Part shown: positions 52,075-55,086 of the stretch, piece after piece
Layout: each line of letters starts with the position of its first letter
Position numbering within the stretch: position 1 is the stretch's first letter
The notes under the pieces: model-generated
Database searches by the model: none
What the model was told of the DNA's origin: nothing
The model's input: only the letters and a program-made list of their open reading frames with translations
Program-made: the position numbers and the translations under genes
Source: Sedimentibacter hydroxybenzoicus DSM 7310
GTDB lineage: Bacteria; Bacillota; Clostridia; Tissierellales; Sedimentibacteraceae
DNA length: 55,086 nt
Direction of reading: 5' to 3'
Assembly (NCBI RefSeq): GCF_013403245.1
Contig: NZ_JACBNQ010000023.1
Location: 1-55,086, forward strand

Positions 52075-52809
52075 TTATCCCTTTAGAAAAAGTATTATCA
52101 TCATAAAAATTATTTGGCTTATTTCCAGAACAAAGCCGCAGGTATCACCTGTCATGCCGCCTATTTTATCCTCTATTTTGCAGGATATGAAGTAGGATAT
52201 CATCAATGTTGCAATTACAGAAATTAAAAATATAAGCCTGTATGGTAATATCAAAATAAAAAATAATGCTATAAATAAATTTATTATTAAGGCATTATTA
52301 TTAATTGATTCAATAAATAATGTTCCCATGCCCTTTGAATTCTTGGCATATTTTTTACCCCAAGATGCAATGATGACACTTAGCCGTCCTGCAACAGGCA
52401 TCATAAATACAGTAAATATATCAGTGTAAGAAAATAAAATGATTTGAGAAATAACTACTAAAATCAGGCTTAGTACACCAAATGAGCCGATATGAGAATC
52501 ACTCATAATTTCAAATATGCGTTCCCCTGTTCTTCCTGAAAATATACCGTCCGATGTATCTGCAGTTCCGTCAAGGTGTATGCCGCCGGTTATAATGATA
52601 TAAGCTATAGTAAGTATAAGACCTTTGAAAAGTGTAATATATACATTGTTAAAAATTAGATATACTGCTGCTAAAAAGAGCCCTATAACCGCACCCATAA
52701 GGGAATATAAGGATAATCCCTTTACGTAGCTTTCTTCATCATATTCAATTTTATTACCAATTGGAATTCTTGTAAAAAAAGAAATAAGAATTAGAAATCC
52801 TCTTGCCAT
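52075..52809 (-). CDS. cobS: Adenosylcobinamide-GDP ribazoletransferase
   Basis: 244 residues with several membrane helices. CobS joins adenosylcobinamide-GDP with alpha-ribazole to complete cobalamin. Family marks are ISFFTRIPIG near the N-terminus, the acidic GGIHLDGTADTSDGIFSG (about 85-102) and GGMTGDTCGFVLEISQI near the C-terminus. Its start overlaps the cobU end by 19 bp. Together cobU, cobS and the phosphatase finish the nucleotide loop, so the cell may salvage cobinamide or finish its own corrin. Confidence 0.95.
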   Translation of the reverse strand: MARGFLILISFFTRIPIGNKIEYDEESYVKGLSLYSLMGAVIGLFLAAVYLIFNNVYITLFKGLILTIAYIIITGGIHLDGTADTSDGIFSGRTGERIFEIMSDSHIGSFGVLSLILVVISQIILFSYTDIFTVFMMPVAGRLSVIIASWGKKYAKNSKGMGTLFIESINNNALIINLFIALFFILILPYRLIFLISVIATLMISYFISCKIEDKIGGMTGDTCGFVLEISQIIFMMIILFLKG

Positions 52810-53384
52810 TTTATCATTTCCCCTTTGTGCTTAAGCTTTATAGGTATACCTGATAAAACAAAATACATAAAATCTGATGCGACCGTAATTTTCTGGTTTA
52901 TTCTTCCGCTTATGTCTCTGAAATAATTACCCATATAGTAAGGTGGAACCACGCCCAAGCCTGTCTCATTTGAAACCATAATTAATTTTTTATCGTTAGC
53001 TTTACAAACGTTTATTAAGGAAAAAATTTCTTCGGTTATTTTTATTTCTAAATTATTTACTTCCTCCGGCGAACAGGTATCAAAATTGATTTTGCTGTCA
53101 AACATATAGTTTCCTATCAATGTTGTCATGCAATCGATCAATACAACCTCGTTGTCCATGAATTCTTTGTATTCGGCTAATCTTTCAAAATCTGAATACA
53201 TCTCGACAGTACTCCATGACACCGGACGCTGCTCTCTGTGCTTTTTTACCCTTTCAGCCATTGACTCATCTGTAACAACTGCAGTTGCAATATATACGAC
53301 CTTTTCGCCGTATTCCCTTGCCTTTAATTCCGCATATGTACTTTTTCCGCTTCTTGCTCCGCCTATTATAAAAGTTAAACTCAT
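52791..53384 (-). CDS. cobU: Adenosylcobinamide kinase / guanylyltransferase
   Basis: 197 residues. CobU phosphorylates adenosylcobinamide and adds GMP. The P-loop is FIIGGARSGKSTYAELKARE (about 5-24), followed by VVYIATAVVTDESMAERVKK, the guanylylation-site His in KHREQRPVSWSTVE and LIDCMTTLIGNYMF. VSNETGLGVVPP is also typical. It is the first gene of the set; no cobalamin riboswitch is visible upstream. Confidence 0.96.
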   Translation of the reverse strand: MSLTFIIGGARSGKSTYAELKAREYGEKVVYIATAVVTDESMAERVKKHREQRPVSWSTVEMYSDFERLAEYKEFMDNEVVLIDCMTTLIGNYMFDSKINFDTCSPEEVNNLEIKITEEIFSLINVCKANDKKLIMVSNETGLGVVPPYYMGNYFRDISGRINQKITVASDFMYFVLSGIPIKLKHKGEMIKWQEDF

Positions 53385-53734
53385 TTTATCACCACTTGCT
53401 AAATATTTACCATAACCTTGTATATTATATCATTGTTATGTAAAAAATCAAACAAAAATAATAGAAAAACATTTCTTAAATGTAATTATTTTTCCTCTCT
53501 TTTTCTTATTTCATTTCTCTTTGCGATAAAGTTTTTATTTTATTATACTGCTTTTATCGCCTTTTAGCTTGTTTCATGTGCCTTTTGTACGATTTTTTTT
53601 ATCTTCCAATCGGTGTTTAAAACAATAAATTTAATTGCATATGCAGCAAAACAAATATATAATTGATTATATGCCGTGCAGTGTAAGTAATCGTCCGTCT
53701 TTTAATCATTTCAGTAAGGAAAGGGTGAGTTTAT
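53385..53734. other. Divergent intergenic region between cobU and the MerR-like gene
   Basis: 350 bases, AT-rich, with promoters for both directions expected. I looked for cobalamin-riboswitch features and saw none. The ribosome site GGAAAGGGTGAG for the plus-strand gene lies at its right end. Confidence 0.5.
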
Positions 53735-54967
53735 TTGAAAATAGGTGAAGTATCAAAATTATTCAATATTTCCGCGGATACTCTGAGGTATTATATAGAT
53801 CTGGGAATTATCGTTCCCCACAGAAAAGGGCATTTATTTGAATTTGACGAATCTACCCTGAATGATATTAAATGGATTTTGAAATTGAAAGCTATGAATT
53901 TTTCCTTAAATGAAATCTACGACATCATTTCCCTGAGACGAGTTTCCAATTGGGTGGAACCGGAGGACATTGAAGATTATATATTTAAATTAAAGGAAAA
54001 AAAGGGATTTATAGGCGCAAAGCTTTTGCAGCTTAAAGAGTCAATTAAAAAGATAGATGAAGAAATAAACACTTTTTCTTACGTGGTAAATTATAAAATA
54101 AACAAGACCGGAGTTCCTTTAAAATCCTTGGAATACTTGTGTTGTCCCCTGTGCGGAAACCAGTTGTCCGTTGAAAACGCAAAAATCAGCCGCAAATATA
54201 TCTATGACGGAACCTTGATATGCGAATGCGGCTATGAAATTGAAATCATCGACGGTATTGTAATAACTAAAAATAAGAATACAAGCCTTTATGACAAGCC
54301 GGATCTGACCAGAGAGTTGTATAAGGATATACCGCCGGATCTGGTGACATTGTTCCAAAAATCCTATAACTGGATGCTGAAAAAAATCAACATAAACGAT
54401 CCGAAAAATAAAGTCATACTGGAAACCCATGTAAATGCTTACTTTTTCTTATACACTCACCTGAAAAAAATTAACGGAGAGGGCTTGTTAATAATTGTAG
54501 ACAAATTTCCGGAAACGCTATACATGTATAAGGAAAGAATAGAGTTTTTAGGGTTGGAGCCGGATATTTTATACATAGCCGATTCAAGCTGCAATTATCC
54601 TTTAAAAAATAGGTCCGTCGACCTTTTGATCGATTTTTTCGGGACCAACGAGCACTGTATCTATAAACATACATTTTTGATAAATAATATCCAAAAATAT
54701 TTAAAGGAAAAATCGGAAATTATCGGTACATATTTTTACTTTGAACCATTTTCCAAGTCCATAAAACAGCTCACAAAGGAATATCCTGAAAACTACGAAA
54801 ATAATTTTAATTTAGCAGAATTTAAAAAATCCCTCCATAATGAGAAATTTAATATAGATGATTGTGAGGAAATAGGCTTTACAAACGATTCAGGAGATAA
54901 CCTTGCTTTCAGTTTTCATATGAAGAATGAAAAAATGTCCCTTTACGCCTTTGATGCCAAAAGATAA
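53735..54967 (+). CDS. MerR-type regulator fused to zinc ribbon and degenerate methyltransferase-like domain
   Basis: 410 residues. Residues 1-70 are a MerR winged helix (KIGEVSKLFNISADTLRYYI, DLGIIVPH). Residues about 78-120 form the coiled coil that usually dimerises MerR proteins. Residues 135-175 hold a zinc ribbon, CCPLCGNQL..CECGYEIEI, like those of RlmA-type rRNA methyltransferases. The C-terminal 220 residues follow the plan of a class-I methyltransferase (VILETHVNAYFFLYTH, LLIIVDKFPETLYMYKERI, NYPLKNRSVDLLIDFFGTNE), but the glycine-rich SAM loop is lost in ETHVNAYFF. It may sense a small molecule rather than methylate. The start is a TTG, with AAAGGGTGAG upstream. It faces away from cobU. 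Confidence 0.85.
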   Translation: MKIGEVSKLFNISADTLRYYIDLGIIVPHRKGHLFEFDESTLNDIKWILKLKAMNFSLNEIYDIISLRRVSNWVEPEDIEDYIFKLKEKKGFIGAKLLQLKESIKKIDEEINTFSYVVNYKINKTGVPLKSLEYLCCPLCGNQLSVENAKISRKYIYDGTLICECGYEIEIIDGIVITKNKNTSLYDKPDLTRELYKDIPPDLVTLFQKSYNWMLKKININDPKNKVILETHVNAYFFLYTHLKKINGEGLLIIVDKFPETLYMYKERIEFLGLEPDILYIADSSCNYPLKNRSVDLLIDFFGTNEHCIYKHTFLINNIQKYLKEKSEIIGTYFYFEPFSKSIKQLTKEYPENYENNFNLAEFKKSLHNEKFNIDDCEEIGFTNDSGDNLAFSFHMKNEKMSLYAFDAKR

Positions 54968-54979
54968 CGAATATAAAAA

Positions 54980-55011
54980 ACAATTACATGGAGTATACTC
55001 CATGTAATTGT
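54980..55011 (-). terminator. Perfect 32-bp palindrome
   Basis: ACAATTACATGGAGTA is followed at once by its exact reverse complement. On the minus strand it is followed by six Ts, so it could stop transcription arriving from the right. It lies 13 bases after the MerR-like stop. A protein-binding role is possible too. Confidence 0.6.
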
Positions 55012-55024
55012 CAGGTTATTGACA

Positions 55025-55049
55025 AACCCGCTAAAAATTAGCGGGTTTT
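55025..55049 (+). terminator. Terminator of the MerR-like gene
   Basis: AACCCGCTAA (55025-55034), loop AAA, TTAGCGGGTT (55038-55047) and a short T run. A good plus-strand terminator. Confidence 0.85.
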
Positions 55050-55071
55050 CATAATAATTAAGGAAAGACAC

Positions 55072-55086
55072 ATGAAAAATCAATCT
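55072..55086 (+). CDS. Start of a further plus-strand gene (cut by window edge)
   Basis: AAGGAAAGACAC followed by ATG reading MKNQS to the last base. Ribosome site and spacing are good. Only five codons are visible, so the product cannot be named. Confidence 0.45.

Noticed and set aside
53385-53734. Cobalamin riboswitch upstream of cobU
   Set aside because: None of the conserved B12-box-like sequence or fold was seen; the region is plain AT-rich DNA.
1-55086. CRISPR array, tRNA or rRNA genes
   Set aside because: No regularly spaced repeats and no cloverleaf or rRNA sequence recognised on either strand.

Overview
The window is low-GC Bacillota (Firmicutes) DNA, most likely from a Clostridia/Tissierellia-type anaerobe. 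Supporting signs are strong GGAGG ribosome sites, Rho-independent terminators, clostridial housekeeping gene orders, a clostridial-style agr locus and an acetate kinase. I cannot name the species. Nearly all genes lie on the minus strand, so the chromosome is read right to left here. The clear plus-strand genes are a transposase fragment at the left edge and a MerR-like gene at the right edge.

The backbone, in transcription order, is: cobU-cobS-phosphatase (53.4-51.5 kb); ackA (51.3-50.1); DUF177-rpmF-plsX-acpP-rnc-radical SAM-smc-ftsY (38.4-29.6); ylxM-ffh-rpsP-khpA-rimM-trmD-rplS-rbgA-rnhB (20.8-15.1); deoC with a BMP-type nucleoside ABC transporter (14.8-9.3); then a HerA-like ATPase, yraN, mtaB, a HIT protein, rpsU and yqeY (9.2-4.9). 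Together these cover fatty acid and phospholipid precursors, RNA processing, chromosome organisation, the SRP pathway, ribosome maturation and nucleoside salvage. rpmF (59 codons) and agrD (44 codons) are short genes read directly from the sequence.

Three accessory regions interrupt this backbone. (1) 0-4.7 kb: an IS1182-type transposase fragment, GTCA-type palindromic repeats, secreted proteins of unknown function, and an ECF sigma/anti-sigma pair followed by a small secreted protein whose ribosome site lies in an 11-bp hairpin. (2) 20.9-29.5 kb, between ftsY and ylxM, which are usually neighbours in clostridia: a complete agr-type quorum-sensing locus (response regulator, kinase, AgrB, and an AgrD with serine in place of the ring cysteine). 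It is followed in the same direction by a decayed membrane/zinc-ribbon gene, a secreted 127-residue protein and a three-gene ABC exporter whose large permease carries an extracytoplasmic domain resembling the N-terminal part of M1 aminopeptidases. I read this as a candidate quorum-controlled secreted-peptide (bacteriocin-like) system with its own export or immunity transporter; this is inference. A decayed hicB lies at its border. (3) 38.5-50.1 kb, between ackA and the DUF177 gene: an unusual six-gene operon joining a sugar-type ABC importer to an HlyD-like adaptor and a MacB-like membrane protein, a CPBP protease, a lipoprotein subtilase, a frameshifted lipoprotein, an RHS remnant and an Rpn-family nuclease.

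Two families of interspersed palindromic repeats are scattered between genes, often directly at stop codons. No tRNA, rRNA or CRISPR array was seen.
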